In this document: positions 20,871 through 31,224 of the stretch, piece by piece | Layout of the letters: each line of letters starts with the position of its first letter | Position numbering within the stretch: the stretch's first letter is position 1 | Assembly: GCA_014155875.1 (NCBI GenBank) | Contig: JACEFZ010025088.1 | Location: forward strand, 62,001 to 126,000 | Source: Cepaea nemoralis | Taxonomy: Eukaryota > Mollusca > Gastropoda > Stylommatophora > Helicidae | Direction of reading: 5' to 3' | DNA: 64,000 nucleotides | Position numbers and translations under genes: made by a program | Notes under the pieces: generated by a model | What the model was told of the DNA's origin: nothing | Seen by the model: the letters and a program-made list of their open reading frames with translations, nothing else | Database searches by the model: none

Positions 20871-23433
20871 TTACAGTGTCACGGTTTCTGGTGATCTCTG
20901 GTCGATCTCTTCCTGAATATCAGGTATTTCAATGGTTGACGGTCGACTCAAGGTGTCTGCCAAAGAGTTCAATCTCCCCTTTAAATGCTGGATGGTAAAT
21001 GCATAGTTTTGCAGTATCAAAGCCCATCTGTAGACCCTGTTGTTGTGGGGAATGCCAGACTGCATAACAGACAACGGAGAATTGTTGGTTTCGATCACAA
21101 ACTGTGCTCCTGCCAAAAACCTATGAAGTTTTCTAACACAATAGATTAAGCTTAGGCCCTCCAATTCTGATGCTAAGTATCTCGATTCAGCTGGGCTAAT
21201 TTTCCGACTTAAGTACATTACTGGGTGGAACTTCCCTTCGTAGAACTGTCCTAGTATCCCCAGATATGGAGATAGCACTCGCATCTGTACGTAAAAAATA
21301 GGTAAGATTTTGGTTAGGCAAACGCAGGATAGGTGGAACGCTGAATAAATGTTTCAATTTTGATAGAGCACTAATTAATCCTGCATCTTGCACATTTAAT
21401 TTAGCCGAAGCTTTCAAAATGTTAGAAAAAACACTGGTGATTTCCGCCAGATTGGGAATAAATTTACTATAATAATTTACAAGACCAAGTAGACTTCGGA
21501 CCTGTTTCTTGGTCGTTGGCATAGTCAAATTTAGAATCTTGGTCACGATTCTTTCATCTGTTTTTAGTTGGCCCCTGCAGATGGTATGCCCTAGGAAGTC
21601 AATCTGTTCCATGCCCAACTCTACTTTAGTAGGCTTGACTGTAAGCCCGAATACTCGCAACCTGTCGAAGACCTGTCGTAGTTTCTGTAGGTGTGATGTC
21701 CAGTCTACAGTATGAATACATATGTCATCAATGTATGTAGAAATATTGGTCAACCCGTGGAGAAGATCCCTAGTTAGACGGAGGAAAGTCGCTGGAGCAT
21801 TACGAAGGCCAAAAGGAAGAAATCGCCACTCATAGAGACCTAAAAGAGTGGAGAAAGCTGTTAAAGGAATTGAATTTTGTTGCATCGGGACCTGCCAATA
21901 ACCTTTCGTGAGGTCAAGCTTGCTAAAGATGCGAGATGTAGACATATCAAGGATCAAATCCTCGCATGGTGGGATTGGTTCAGCATCTATTTTGGTTACT
22001 TTGTTCAAACGTCGATAATCGACGCAGAGTCGAATAGTTGAGTCCTTTTTGTCGACAAGGACGATAGGGAAAGAATACTCTGACTGAGATTTCTGAATTA
22101 TTCCACTCGACTCAAGAGATAGTAGTTCTTTGTCGAGATTAGCCCTATAATTTAGAGGGATGCAATAAGGTCGACACTTGATTGGGGTGTTGTCAGTCAG
22201 AATAATGGAATGTTCTATTCTGTCTGTCTTTCCTGGGATTTCGGAGAAAATGTCTCTGTATTCCGTCACTAATTCTATCATCTGTCGTTGTTGCTCTTCT
22301 GTAAGTTTGGTTTCTATCTTTATGCTGTCGATGGTCCCAGTCGTGTCTACAGTAGGGACTGGTAATTCTATTTCGTCTTCATCTGTCTCGTTCAGTACGG
22401 TTGTTGTACTAGCTGCGTGTGCTGTTACCTGGCTAAGTGTGTTTGCGGTGTCGCTGTCATGCGTCGCCCTACCTGGTGTAGTTGTGTTGTGTACGCCTGT
22501 CGTCCGATTACTTGGTGTGGGTGCATCTTGTTCGTCTGTCTGTAGTTCTTGTCGTGAGAGGTATGGTTTCAGCATGTTGATATGAAATATCTTTAATTTT
22601 CCTTTTATCGATATTTCATAATCGGCATCTGATATTTTACGTTCAACGTTGAATGGCCCTTGCCAAGATGTTAGTAACAAATTACGTTTATCCGGTAGTA
22701 AAAGCAGAACCTTCTGATTTGGTTCAAGGTGTATAGTTTTAGCACCCTTATTTGCATAGTCACGGTTTCCTTTGCTCGACACCTGATTTAGGGGTCCAAC
22801 AATATCGACCGCTACACACTCATATGGTCTAGATGCTAATAATGACCGTTGAACTTCGGCCGTCACATGCTTTCCCTTTCTTACAAGATGTTGACAAACA
22901 GTACATGAACGACAGAAAATTTTTATATCAGTACAGAATTTAGGCCAGTAGAAGTGTGACAAATCTCTGGCTCTCGTTTTGTCATAGGCCAAATGTCCAG
23001 CAAACGGTGACTCATGTGCGATCTTTAGCACATTTTGTCGGTATGTTACAGGTAACACCGTTTGCTGAATTTCATGGTTATTATTTGTGTAATAACGCAT
23101 GAGAATTCCGTTGTGTTTTCTAAAATACCAAGATGCATTTTTAGTCACTTTCGCTCGCTCACCTAACAATTTAAAATAAGGTGCGATAGTTTGGTCGGTG
23201 CTTTGTGCCTCGATAAATTTCTGTCGAGTAGTGTTGGTATCGGCACCGCTGGGTGTTAACAGCTGTAACATCTCATTTTGTAAGTCAGTACAGTGTGTTT
23301 GCGTATCTGACCTTGTCACAGCATTAGCCATGTTTTTATGTTTCCAGGCTATTATATCGTCGTCTGTACATTGTTTCAATGAATCTAGACAGCCTAAAAT
23401 CAGATCCGTACAGGATCTTGCAGGATTGCGCAA
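20871..23433 (-). pseudogene. element 2 pol: integrase(core deleted)-RT-RNase H
   Basis: The 745-codon minus frame starting at 23433 contains, in order, the end of protease, an integrase HHCC zinc domain (first H at about residue 140), the VDIVGP motif with the first catalytic Asp, a jump to the integrase GPF motif (about 258), a Thr-rich spacer, and RT with YIDD at 567-570 and a GYWQVP motif upstream. RNase H starts with DASA; a 1-bp insertion in a G run near 21263 shifts the frame, and RNase H resumes at 21284-20871. The integrase core is missing by a deletion with ACCG at both edges (junction 22763-22766; 562 bp in element 3 coordinates). Integrase-before-RT is the Gmr1 arrangement. Confidence 0.9.
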
Positions 23434-25114
23434 GTAAATGTGCCGGTAAGGAACGGGGTATTAATATGCGCTTTTGCCAGTGGGTATTTCTCAATGGTTC
23501 CAGAGAAAGTACGGCATTTGACAAATTCACCCGTGTAATCTTCTGGTCTAACACGTTCTTTTCTTAAACCAAGTAAAGTACTGCCGCTATCGATTAAACA
23601 ATGGCATGGTTGATCATTGACCAGTGCATCGTAGAACTTCAATTTACCTCTGGAGGCACTAGCTGCGTTAGCATCTTCATTGGAGCATGGTATCACGTAC
23701 CCACATTTCAATTTACCATCCGCATGAAACTGGTGACATATGTCACATTTCTTAAAGTCTAATATGACTGTAACTACTGCCACACTTTCACATACACTCG
23801 CTGGTAACACATTTACAAGTTCCGAGTCAATTTGACTATCATCGTCTGATGACGTATCGATGAGTGCAGCATTATTTGCCTTCATTCGTTGCCTACCAAG
23901 ACATTTATTACTATAGTGGCCATAGCTGGAACAAAAGTAACATTTAACAGCACGTTTAAATGAAGTTCTTCTACTTTCTTGCTTCTTTAACACTGTTTCT
24001 AAGTGTGAGGGATATCCTGGGTTCTTATCACACATAGAGTAGCTAGGATGAAACAAACTACAATATCCACATCGAGGTGGCTTCTGGTACGGTTTGTCTT
24101 TCTTACGATAATCTTTCTGATTGTAAGATCTATTAGGTACATTGTTTGCAAAAGCAGTGATCTCTGTATCATGTGTTGTGGACTTAAATATGTCACGATT
24201 AGAAGAAAAAAAGTATGCCGACCCCCGATTTTCTAGTTGCTCAATGGATTCAATATCTGATTGTTGTAGAAAGTTCGCAATAGGGGTAGGGACGGTGGAT
24301 ATCACCTTGTCCATTACCATAAGATCTTGTAATTTATCAAAGTTTTTGCCCACTTTCGCCGCCCTAGTCCATTTATTAAATGTGCTCTGCACGTTAGAGA
24401 TGTAATCTAAGAAGGTTTCAGTTGCCTTTGGCTTTATTTGGGAAAACTGAATTTGGTACCCAGTGGCATCTAAAAGAAAGTGTTGCATGATCCTATCGTG
24501 AATGTACTGATAATTGTTCCTTAGTTCTGTAGGTATAGATTCTATTACCTTTAATGGCTCCCCACTGAAATTTCTCATGTAGATCATTGCCCAGTCCTCC
24601 AAAGGTATTTTCTGAGTCTTAAGTTGGAATTCTATATTCTCAGTCCATGCACTAATTGAATCCCCTACGCTATATGGTTTGATAAGGCCTTTATATTTAC
24701 TAAACTTATTCTGTTCTTCTTGGCTCTTTTGTTTGCTAGAGGCCATCTGTATGTTTGAATCTACCTCCATTTCCTTCATCTTTAATATAGTTTCTGAATC
24801 TACCTGTATCTGCTTCTGTTTGGTGGCTTCCTCTAAATCTAGCTGTTTCTGTTTGGTGGCATGATCTAAATCTAGCTGTTTCTGTTTGGTGGCATGATCT
24901 AAATCTAGCTGTTTCTGTTTGGTGGCTTCCTCGACTTCTTTCATCTCTTTTTGATGTAGTCTTTCCAATGCTCTTTCGTCTCTCTCTCTAGAGCAGCTTT
25001 CTTTTCCATTCGAGCTATTTCTTCTTTATATTTTTGATCCGCCCACTTCTCTAATTTCTCTCCAGTGTGGCCCATTTCTTTGCCTGCCTGGATACAATCA
25101 TTTAATGATGCCAT
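23400..25114 (-). pseudogene. element 2 Gag-protease
   Basis: The start at 25114 (ATGGCATCATTAAATG) matches element 3. A 1-bp shift in a GA run near 24990 moves the frame, and 522 codons then run open from 24968. Visible are a coiled coil with four tandem 10-11-residue ATKQKQLDL-type repeats, a capsid-like region, two cysteine-histidine motifs including a CX2CX4HX4C knuckle, and a retropepsin with DSGST. A 1-bp deletion near 23405 breaks the fusion to pol. In element 3 the same junction is read straight through, so Gag-Pol was probably one frame originally. Confidence 0.88.
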
Positions 25115-26059
25115 TTTGTGGCTTTATGTTAGTTCACAATGATATCACAGTAGTTTTACACAATGGTTTATAATTATGTGTTAGTTATTTACAATTTCAC
25201 TGAAAAAAAAAGATGCATGATTAACATAGTGAATATCAAAATATTTCAAAAATATACTCATCTAATTCTTTGGAAAATACGGCTCTTGGGATGTTCCACC
25301 GCTGTCTTCCCGACACACGAAAATGATCGACTTGAGAACAAAACGGATGCTTCTGTTTAATAGAGAATCAATACTTTAGAAACATGCATATGCTGTAAAT
25401 ACATGTTTATATTTCATGCGGCTGATGAATGAAAAATGTGATTTAGATAATGATAAATGATGTTAATGAATGAATGTTATGATAGTCTGAATGATTGTCA
25501 TGATTCGTAAGATGATTCGTCATATGACAGTCAATGTCGTCTTGTCTTCACTTTCTATCTTGTTTGGTATAACTTCGTTCTAAGGCTTCCGTTCAGTAGC
25601 TAACTATATATTTCCTTTGTACAAAAAAAAAACTTATTTTGCACAAATATTTAACTGAATATGATGAATGGTGACATTGATGGCTGTATCACACAAAATG
25701 GTTTGCTTGATAATTTAAATTGATATTTGTATACATTTTCATTACTTTCAATAGAATAACACACTTTCTTAAATTTTCGTAGAATCGCACAATTTGTAAC
25801 TTAAACTTCCTTCATTGTGGTTCAAGCTCCACAAATGGTATGATATTAATTATCACGTAGTAATGGTGTTAATCACTCACGTTATTCACAAAACACAATT
25901 ATTTCTGCCATTGTATGCAAAATAATTTACATTAGTTTTAGATAATTTCACACAGAAATAATGTCGAATGGTGCTTGTTGATGTTGGTTCAGGAATTTCT
26001 GATACCAATTGCCTGTTGACGTTGGTTCAGGGACTTCTGACACCAATTGGGGTCCTGTA
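25115..26059 (-). other. element 2 5' untranslated leader
   Basis: AT-rich leader between the 5' LTR and gag with no coding signal. Just inside the LTR the primer-site region is present twice in tandem (about 25970-26045); the second copy is degenerate. Confidence 0.75.
26028..26045 (-). promoter_or_regulatory. element 2 primer-binding site, tRNA-Leu type
   Basis: On the minus strand TGGTGTCAGAAGTCCCTG starts 14 bp inside the 5' LTR. Its first 13 bases complement the CCA-bearing 3' end expected for a tRNA-Leu; the rest is not checked. Confidence 0.7.
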
Positions 26060-26689
26060 TGTCAGCAACTTGCTTGCGACAGGTCTTTCAGGACTCCCCT
26101 ACTTTTGCACCGCACGAAATAACAACTCGTGTCATTTGCAAAAGGAATGCAATTTATTTAGAGCTGGTAGTTCACAAGCTCTGCGAGCGGCATACTTCAT
26201 TGACATTAAACAACATGGTACGTTACATAGATGTAATGAAGTGGTGAGAATGATACTATTAATCACTAACTGAATCTAAAGCCTAATATTAACTATTGTC
26301 TAGAAACTTATAGCATTCGTAAGGAACACGTCTACTCTCTAGCTGTCTCAGTCCGGGTCTGTCCTCACGCTACACATTGCGTGTTCAAACACGGTCGCTG
26401 TATCCTCCGTGCATTGGCGAGTCTTGCGTGCATGGTGTCCTAGCACGCTGGCCCGTTAACTCGAGTAACCGGGTACTCCACGGTTACTCGTAGAGGCAAG
26501 CTTCCCAATGTCTTGGGGAAGCCCTCGCTCAACTGTACTCAACGCTCCCTTGGTTGACACAAGTGTGTCCCCTTGTGAGGCTATTTATAGCGCTGGTGTC
26601 TCTCCTGTCTGGTGTCTCCCTACTAGACTCTGTCTTAGCTCTATTACTTATATTCTTAATTCTCTAAACACTTATTGGGGATTTTGACA
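26060..26689 (-). repeat. element 2 5' LTR
   Basis: Matches 18235-18865. On the minus strand a TATAAATAG box lies at 26582-26590, a plausible core promoter about 100 bp from the LTR start. The TCTGT duplication follows at 26690-26694. Confidence 0.93.
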
Positions 26690-26935
26690 TCTGTTCTGCC
26701 TGCTTATCGTCGACAACTTACCATCCGCATTTTCTTATCATAGTGGAGTATGAGTTGAGCCTGTACCGGTTGCATTTCCTGATCAGCGAGGGCATTAATT
26801 GAATTAACCATGACATCTCTGTTTTAAGCCTAATTAGCCGTTTTATCGCGATGCAGCAATCTATTGATATCTGACGTCTCACTTAGCATACCTTCTGGTT
26901 AGTTTCGTGCAGGTCTCCAGTTGACTCTCATTTTA

Positions 26936-26937
<2 letters not shown>

Positions 26938-27028
<91 letters not shown>
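26938..27028 (+). repeat. (CT)n microsatellite
   Basis: A pure CT run of about 90 bp at the position equivalent, inverted, to the (GA)n run of repeat P copy 1. Confidence 0.95.
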
Positions 27029-27032
<4 letters not shown>

Positions 27033-27108
27033 CATACATGCTTTTCTGTTTGTTAACCTATATTTTCTATCACAAAGATGTGTCTTGGGAGAAAACATGA
27101 AGATATAA

Positions 27109-27493
27109 CAGCGGTTCTCAACCTTTTTTGGTCCATGCACTCCTTCACCATATGTTCAGAATGCCATCCCCTCCTCCCTTTCCTATTACCTCCCTATAAA
27201 TTCCCATGACCCTATACAGAATACGTGAAAAAAAAAACTAAATTTAATAACACATACTAGACCAAGTCTAGACGTTTATATAAAACATGATTTGCTGGTC
27301 TACTTACGTTATTCAACGAATTTCAGAAGGGCGAGAAGTACAGAACCGTAAAGGATGGAGGGAAAAACAATATCATGAAATCTTTTCTTGTATTAACGCG
27401 ATCATGAAATAATTTTAGTCCCCCTCCGCCCCTAGCAACCCTAAAATTCCAATCGGGGGGGGGGGGGAATTCCCCACCGGTTGAGAACCACTG
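27109..27493 (+). mobile_element. non-autonomous hAT-type MITE
   Basis: The element is 385 bp. Left end CAGCGGTTCTCAACC and right end (reverse complement) CAGTGGTTCTCAACC match at 14 of 15 bases, and this is the classic hAT/Charlie terminal sequence. Flanking 8-bp sequences AGATATAA (27101-27108) and AGATAGAA (27494-27501) are the target duplication with one mismatch. Repeat P copy 1 shows the empty site. It has no transposase. Confidence 0.88.
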
Positions 27494-27739
27494 AGATAGA
27501 AGATATAACCACAAAGATGTTCCCTGGATAGCCATCTACCAACCTACCTACCCTTTATTTTTGTTGTACATATCTTGCGGTTTTTAAGATTTTCGTTTGA
27601 AGACCGTCTTGCCCTCGGTGGTTAACAGAATCAATAATATATATTTCAACACAAAATACTTAATGGCTTAACACCACAAGGTGTTAATAAATAACAAATA
27701 CTTAAATACTTAACTCCCTTAGCGAGGAAAACTGGAAGT

Positions 27740-28195
27740 AGTTAACACCCTTAGATCGAGATATTGTTCTTTATTCTTGCCAAATAGGTTCTGTAGAATA
27801 AACCTAAGGCTGAGGTTGCAATGATGACTGTTATTAGTAAATAGCTTTGTCACTCTGTCATTTGTCTCGGACATCAGATCAGCTATCACTACTAGTCGGC
27901 GTCTATCCCCTATTTATTTGTCCATATCCGGCAGACCTTTGTTAAATTGGATACCCGTCTTAGTTTCGTACATGGTTTGCATTTCCACGTAGCATCATAT
28001 AACCTTCTCTGGGGTCAGGACGGCCATGTTTGGGAAATGGGTCAGTAAATGGCGTACAAAGGAGGATTTCCCCCTACCAGTTGGGTACACATTCAGCGAT
28101 GTAAAGGGGTGCTTCCAGCTGGGATCCATGAGTAGTACTGATCAAATACCTAGCCATGATGCGTGTTTTAACCAACTGCGTAAGAGGTCCACACC
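27740..28195 (-). pseudogene. A32-like packaging ATPase remnant, copy 2
   Basis: On the minus strand a WKHPF segment and a Walker A PTGRGKSSFV motif are followed by the GIQFNKGLPDM segment and a damaged Walker B (RLVVIADL, second acidic residue lost). Several in-frame stops are present. It confirms that the motifs in copy 1 are inherited from a real gene and not chance. Non-functional. Confidence 0.6.
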
Positions 28196-28729
28196 CACGC
28201 TGTTACTCGGCGGACAACCCATACTGAGATAAACTAGAGAAAGAGAAATAATTTAAACTTCTCACACCACCTCGTGTCTAATCCTCTATCCCGACCCCAT
28301 ACCCGCGCTACCCCTCCCCACAGCTCCGGCCACCCGGTAACGTCCCCTTAACAAGGATAAACTGGAAGTGATTATCTCCCCTTAGCTTGCAAAGTATGAA
28401 AAATGTGGTGCCAGCACGTGATCGGCGAGTGACCTATTCCCCCTGACGTCAAATAGCTTGTATCAGAAAAAAATGTGATGCGGCACCACATTTGCTGGTC
28501 GAAAACAACATTACTGACAGCCTCATTCACCTTTCTTGTTCTGAAGGCCTTTTAAACATTGATCGTTTTATAGCTAAGGGAATGGTGTAGCTGGTAAAGA
28601 AGCTATTTAATGTGTCTTCTTAACTTCACAAATTGAAGCGCGGTAGTTCTGGCCAGGTGTCCATAGGGTTAATCAGCGTCTAGGCAAGGATTATATTCCT
28701 CCTCCTCATCCTCCTCCTACTCTACCGCC

Positions 28730-28764
28730 TACTACTGCTGCTGCTGCACTACTACTACTACTAT

Positions 28765-28838
<74 letters not shown>

Positions 28839-28839
28839 T

Positions 28840-28878
<39 letters not shown>

Positions 28879-28879
28879 A

Positions 28880-28966
<87 letters not shown>

Positions 28967-28984
28967 CCTGCTGCTACTACTACT
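28730..28984 (+). repeat. (CTA)n trinucleotide microsatellite
   Basis: About 255 bp of CTA units with CTG clusters at both edges and occasional ATT variants. Long poly-Ser and poly-Val frames on the minus strand (28706-29151) are repeat artefacts. Confidence 0.95.
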
Positions 28985-29400
28985 GTTACAGCTGCTGCTA
29001 TACGCGTTGCAGAATGTAGAAAACTCTGTAACACCAATACGTCTGGAACAAGACATGCTTCTACACAGACATGCTCTAACTGTCCGCCTGTTTGAGCTAC
29101 CATTCTAGAACAGTTGTCGACCAAGGCTTTAGAGCGTGGTTCTCCCTGCATGAGATTTAGTCTGTAGTTGCATTTTCTCGCACTAGTTTAAGGCTTGTGC
29201 CCTCCCAGTCGCGCTCCTCCGCCGGAAGACGTTAACACAATGTGATGTGTTGGGTTTGGTGAGCCCCGTCCAACATTTTACGATAATAGAAAGCAGGTAG
29301 CACCATTTACTGTTATACGGTAGCTCAGTCATATTTGAATCAGACCTGACCTGATGCACATTATATAATCACATGCTTTATTTTTGGTAATGTAACTTAC
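28985..29400. other. unassigned intron sequence beside the Ig exon
   Basis: No gene or repeat is recognised. The last six bases (29395-29400, minus GTAAGT) are the splice donor of the Ig exon. Confidence 0.5.
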
Positions 29401-29552
29401 ATTAGTCAAAGTGGGGCCATTCTGTCGTTGTACAATTAGTTGAGATTTGGGGTTCCCAGCTGCTTCACAAGAAAATGTAATCTCGTCTCCTCTTTGAGTG
29501 ATGGTGTTGATATATCTATTAGCTATCCGAAACGAGGTTACAGTTGCTGGAT
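29401..29552 (-). CDS. host exon: first half of an immunoglobulin-like domain
   Basis: The minus-strand acceptor TTTTCATACCCTCAG precedes 152 bp of open frame ending at a perfect GTAAGT donor. The frame shows the B-strand signature GDEITFSCEAAGNP with the first Ig cysteine, followed by a C-strand in which the usual Trp is not seen (LIVQRQNG). It enters in phase 1 and leaves in phase 0, complementary to the exon at 3415-3547. The two together make a 95-codon Ig domain with both cysteines. The 25.85-kb intron between them contains repeat P, elements 1 and 2, SINEs and microsatellites. No adjacent Ig exon was found elsewhere in the window. Confidence 0.72.
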
Positions 29553-29817
29553 CTGAGGGTATGAAAATCATGACAGTATCAACACAAGCATTACTGCCTT
29601 TATCACCCAGACCATCATTGTAATCTATATTTCAGAAGAAGAAATAGTGACAGTGAAAGAGATCAAGGCTGTCGTGCGAAATTAAACAAACAGAAAAAAA
29701 CAGCACACCAGAGCTAGATGGTATAAGGTATGATGATATTAGTATGTGTACCGAAAACGAGTTGGACGAACTAGTAGATATGTACACATCAGTATAGTGA
29801 CTGCTAGTATCAATGGG

Positions 29818-30056
29818 ACGGTCTCCCTGGCGAAGGCGTTAATGACACTGTTCGTAATCCCGTATATTCTCGTAAGAAACACAACTGTGCGAGATTCGGC
29901 AGCGGATCGCGCCGCGTTTATTACTTACGGAGGGTATGTGAGCCGGTTGTTCAGAAAGCAATGCACACTACTGAACGTAACATTTGCCAAGACATCAACA
30001 GCAGCTGAAAAATGCTGGTGTTGACTGCAATGTTATGTAAAGGATATGTGAAAAAA
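29818..30056 (+). mobile_element. SINE-A copy c
   Basis: A full-length 239-bp SINE-A with a head CGGTCTCCCTGGCGAAGGCG and an A-rich tail. It is flanked by a 12-bp target duplication with two mismatches (AGTATCAATGGG 29806-29817; AGCATCAACGGG 30057-30068). It is inserted in the LINE-F RT region. Confidence 0.85.
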
Positions 30057-30404
30057 AGCATCAACGGGCTGGGGTTACACAGCTATCTGATTCCCATGCC
30101 GAAGCCTGGCAAAGATCACACACAAATTCAAGGATATCGTTTAACCACCATGCAAAATACAATAAGCAAGCTGTTGGAGAAGTTAACTGCCAGAAAATTA
30201 TCAAGCCAGCTTGAGAGGCAATGTCTTTGTCCACCTACCCTTTGAGGGTACTGTCCAAACAGAGAAACCAGGACCAACGCAGCAGTTTTTGCCCATGATG
30301 TGTGTGAATGTTTCCACTCAGGCATTGAAACGTGCTGCAGCAATGGAACGTGAGGATGCTTACAACATAGTACCGTTGGATTTCTTAATGGTTCAGCTAT
30401 TTGA
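30057..30404 (+). pseudogene. LINE-F reverse transcriptase, N-terminal part
   Basis: The motif PMPKPGKDHTQIQGYRL followed by KLLEKLTARKL is the RT finger region of RNase-H-bearing LINEs. A frameshift near 30240 moves into a frame with a PNRETRTN motif (canonical QFGFR...ST-like region). The reading continues after LINE-A: removing 30416-31224 plus one target copy keeps the frame open into 31236. Confidence 0.7.
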
Positions 30405-30415
30405 AATTAAGATAA

Positions 30416-31224
30416 TCAGTTATCAGTTATCAGTTATCAGTTGGGGTATCTTCGTTGCACTCCGGACATGTCCATAGGTGCTCAGATCCTCCCCCAGCAT
30501 ATGCATCAGCGTCCGGTGGCTAATAGTGCCAGTTCTGTGTTGGTTGACGAGGCACTTTGTTTTCCCGATGTACCTCTCGCGTCTGGCTGTGCCGATTCTT
30601 ACTCTCAAGTCTTTCATCCTGGACAGCGATGTGGAATCACTGACGTCAAAATCCTCTGTTCTCGCCAAATCTTTAAGGACGTTACTAACATCGGCACGAT
30701 CCATGGGCTGGCCATCTACAGGGGGTGCAGAGCCAGCCAGTGTGTCAGCTCGTTCATTTCTCTCGACTCCCGCATGTCCCGGGACGAAGATGAAGGTGAC
30801 TTTACGGACAACAGACTTCCGCAGCGATTCAGTCCACTGTCTACGTACAGATCCAGCTTCGACCTTCTGAATCATGCTCATTGAATCACTTAGTACACAC
30901 ACGTTGGTATAATGCTGTGATTCCAGCCATATGAAAGCCTGTGTAACTGCCATCACCTCCATCGTCATGCTGCTCGTGGTCATAGAGTGGGCACCACTGG
31001 ATTCTTGAACGGTTCGGCCCGCTGAACGGGCTGTAAATGCCCACGCACTTCTCTGCTGCTTTACAACAAATCCATCTGTATAGATGAGCACTTCGGGGCT
31101 ATCTGAGTGTTCATAGATGAGCGCGTTAACCTCTGCATTGACAGCGGCAGGGTTCTGCTCTCTGCACCGTCTGTCGAGTGTGATAATGCAGGAGAAAGTG
31201 CTCTTAAAGGCTGGAGGTATTAAG
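30416..31224 (-). mobile_element. LINE-A: 5'-truncated RNase H end inserted in LINE-F
   Basis: An 809-bp minus-strand insertion with a perfect 11-bp target duplication AATTAAGATAA (30405-30415 and 31225-31235). Its 3' tail on the minus strand is three tandem ACTGATA units. It carries the RNase H and C-terminal part of a LINE related to LINE-F and LINE-B. Confidence 0.88.
30423..31091 (-). pseudogene. LINE-A RNase H and C-terminal domain
   Basis: The 222-codon frame shows the four RNase H1-type acidic positions: YTDG near residue 4, an E in the MEVMAV helix, D in LSDSMSM, and D in the RNERADTLA helix after a VPGHAG motif. It degrades RNA in the RNA-DNA hybrid after reverse transcription. Downstream, a Cys-rich LWTCPEC end motif lies in a shifted frame near 30470, showing a frameshift close to the end. 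The 5' truncation removes RT, so it cannot act alone. Confidence 0.8.

Larger units (their letters stand above)
18235..26689 (-). mobile_element. element 2: Gmr1-like Ty3/Gypsy retrotransposon
   Basis: LTRs of 631 and 630 bp with TGTCA...TGACA ends and a perfect 5-bp target duplication TCTGT (18230-18234 and 26690-26694) define an 8455-bp element read on the minus strand. It carries a tRNA-Leu-type primer site, a Gag-protease frame, then integrase (core deleted), RT and RNase H in that order, a 2-kb 3' noncoding region and a polypurine tract. The LTRs differ by about ten substitutions and one indel by eye. Frameshifts near 24990, 23405 and 21263 disable it. It sits inside repeat P copy 2. Confidence 0.93.
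26690..28515 (-). mobile_element. repeat P copy 2, outer part
   Basis: Reverse complement of about 4459-5835, diverged. It contains a second ATPase remnant, a (CT)n run and a later hAT-type insertion (27109-27493). Its outer end reads ...ATTACT on the plus strand, mirroring the AGTAATGT start of copy 1. Confidence 0.65.

Noticed and set aside
4459..28515. Repeat P copies as terminal repeats of a single large transposon
   Set aside because: No 6-bp target duplication flanks the outer ends (GTAGTA versus GACAGC), so it is kept only as one possibility in a finding.
28706..29151. Poly-Ser and poly-Val open frames on the minus strand
   Set aside because: They are translations of the CTA/CTG microsatellite in two frames.
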